A stretch of DNA of 64,000 nt from Ichthyophthirius multifiliis (taxonomy: Eukaryota; Ciliophora; Oligohymenophorea; Hymenostomatida). How positions within the stretch are numbered: position 1 is the first letter of the stretch; each line of letters begins with the position of its first letter. A program made the position numbers and the translations under genes. The notes beneath the pieces are model-generated. The model saw only the letters and a program-made list of their open reading frames with translations. It made no database searches and was not told the origin of the DNA. Below, in pieces: positions 62,530-64,000 of the stretch. The stretch lies in contig NW_004087003.1 in NCBI RefSeq assembly GCF_000220395.1, positions 27,118 to 91,117 of the forward strand, read 5' to 3'.

Positions 62530-64000
62530 TTTATTTTAATTTTTAATTATTTATTTTCAAAATTGTATTTTATTTTATTTTTATTATTTTTTATTATATA
62601 TGTATTATTAAACAATTTTATGTATATTCTTAATTATTCTTAATTATATTATTTATAATTTAATCTAATCATAATTAAAAATACTTTTCTCTTATATTTA
62701 AATATAATAAAAAATTATAATCAATTAAAAATATAAATAAAAATAAAATAAAATATAAAAATAATATTAATATTATTAAAAAAAATATAATTATTTAATA
62801 TTTAACAATATTATATTAAAAATATTCATAATTTTTATATTTTAAAATAAAATTATATATAAAATATAAATTTTTTACATATTTTTTGCTTTAATTTATT
62901 ATAATAAAAAATATATATTTAATTAATAATTTAATTTAGTTTATAAAATTTTTTTTTAGTTGAAATAAACTTTTAAATTATAAATATATGTAAATTATAT
63001 TTAATATATATTATATATAATAAATAATTTAATATAAAGTAAATTTAAAAAAAAATAAAAAATGTTTTATAAATAAATAAAATAATATTATCGTTTATAA
63101 AATTTATTTATTTATAAAATCTAAGAAAAGTTAAGTAGATAATTAGCAAAAAACTAAAATAAATTATAGATAAGATTAAATTTTATATTTAAATCAATAA
63201 ATATTTAAATTGGAATTATATAAATAAATATAAAAAATAAAAACATAATATTTATAATTACTTGAACATTTATATAAATAATAAAACAATAAAAAACGAG
63301 TATAATGAAAAAAAAAAAAATTAAAAATAAATAAAAAATATGATAAATATGAATAAAGAATAAAAACAAAATAATAATAAAATTATTAAAAGGATTAAAA
63401 TTTTTTTAAATATAAATATAAATATAAAATTTTAAAAAAATAAAAAAATTATGCTAATATAGATTAAAAATAAAAAATAAAATAAAATATAATTATATTA
63501 AAATAATAAAATATTAATTTATACAAAAATATTATATTAAAATAAAAATTTAAAAATGAAATAGAAAAATTAAATATTTTTAATAATGAAAAATGACAAA
63601 TAAAAATATTAAAAAAATAAAAAATTAAATGATAATAAAATATTATAATATTAAAATATATAAATATATAATATAAAAATAAGAATAATTATTAAAAAAA
63701 TTATCATATATAAAATAAATTAATATATAAATAACATAAAAATATTATAATAAATTATAAAAAATATATGAAAAATTATAAAAAAAATAAATAAATTGAT
63801 AAAATAAATAATTAATAAATAAAAAAATAAAATTTGAAAATAATTAAATTAAAAAATATAAATAATAAATAAAAAAATTATTAATTTATATTTTAAATCA
63901 ATTAAATGTTATTTTATAAAAATAAAAAAATTAATATTAAAAGTAATAATAAAAATTAAATAAAAAAAATAAAAAAAATAAATAAATAAATAAATAAATA
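62530..64000. other. A+T-rich region to the window end
   Basis: Almost pure A/T. No gene is seen. The window closes in AAAT repeats (about 63976-64000), like other microsatellites here; this is not a ciliate telomere repeat. Confidence 0.7.

Noticed and set aside
63950-64000. Telomere or chromosome end
   Set aside because: The terminal repeat is AAAT, a microsatellite seen elsewhere in the window, not a G-rich ciliate telomere repeat (GGGGTT type).

Overview
The window reads as nuclear DNA of a ciliate that uses TAA and TAG for glutamine and TGA as the only stop. It is extremely A+T rich: by eye well over 80 percent, and higher between genes. Genes become continuous, recognisable proteins only when TAA/TAG are read through. 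They carry many short GT...AG introns of about 40-150 bases and end in TGA. Composition and intron style resemble hymenostome ciliates of the Tetrahymena/Ichthyophthirius type; the genus is an inference. A 21-N gap at 15863-15883 shows this is an assembled scaffold.

Layout. 1-5.2 kb is a mobile-element zone: a decayed APE-type non-LTR retrotransposon (about 1.03-4.2 kb) running into a GAAGAAAW minisatellite, then a decayed Tc1/mariner/IS630-like transposase. From 6.4 to 25.6 kb: an uncharacterised Cys-motif protein (-), a U1A/U2B''-like spliceosomal RRM protein (+), a DENN-domain protein (-), a secreted furin-repeat protein (+), a YqiA/UPF0227-like esterase (+), a ULK/ATG1-like kinase (-) and a Qa-SNARE syntaxin (-). 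25.9-27.3 kb holds a decayed membrane-protein gene. From 28 to 41 kb: an IQ+MORN protein (-) divergent from a coiled-coil protein (+), a second Tc1/mariner relic, an LRR protein (+), an HTATIP2/TIP30-like reductase (+) and a type I DnaJ (+). From 41 to 53 kb: Sec62 (-), a MAP3K (-), an uncharacterised protein (-), cysteine desulfurase IscS/Nfs1 (-), a TPR protein (-) and an AIM24-family protein (+). From 55.6 to 62.5 kb: a K+ channel with cyclic-nucleotide-binding domain and zinc knuckle (+), mitochondrial bL27 (+) and a class II DAHP synthase (-).

The genes are a normal mixture of eukaryotic housekeeping functions (splicing, membrane traffic, ER translocation, chaperoning, Fe-S assembly, mitochondrial translation, signalling). 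There is no operon logic. Several conserved genes need a one-base frame correction, mostly at poly-A/T runs, which looks like assembly error but is listed as a finding. The points most worth a second look are the transposon relics beside apparently intact genes, a syntaxin with His at the ionic zero layer, a class II DAHP synthase in a ciliate, and a K+ channel carrying a CCHC knuckle. Exon boundaries were traced by eye; spans are outer limits including introns. I found no convincing tRNA, rRNA or CRISPR array.
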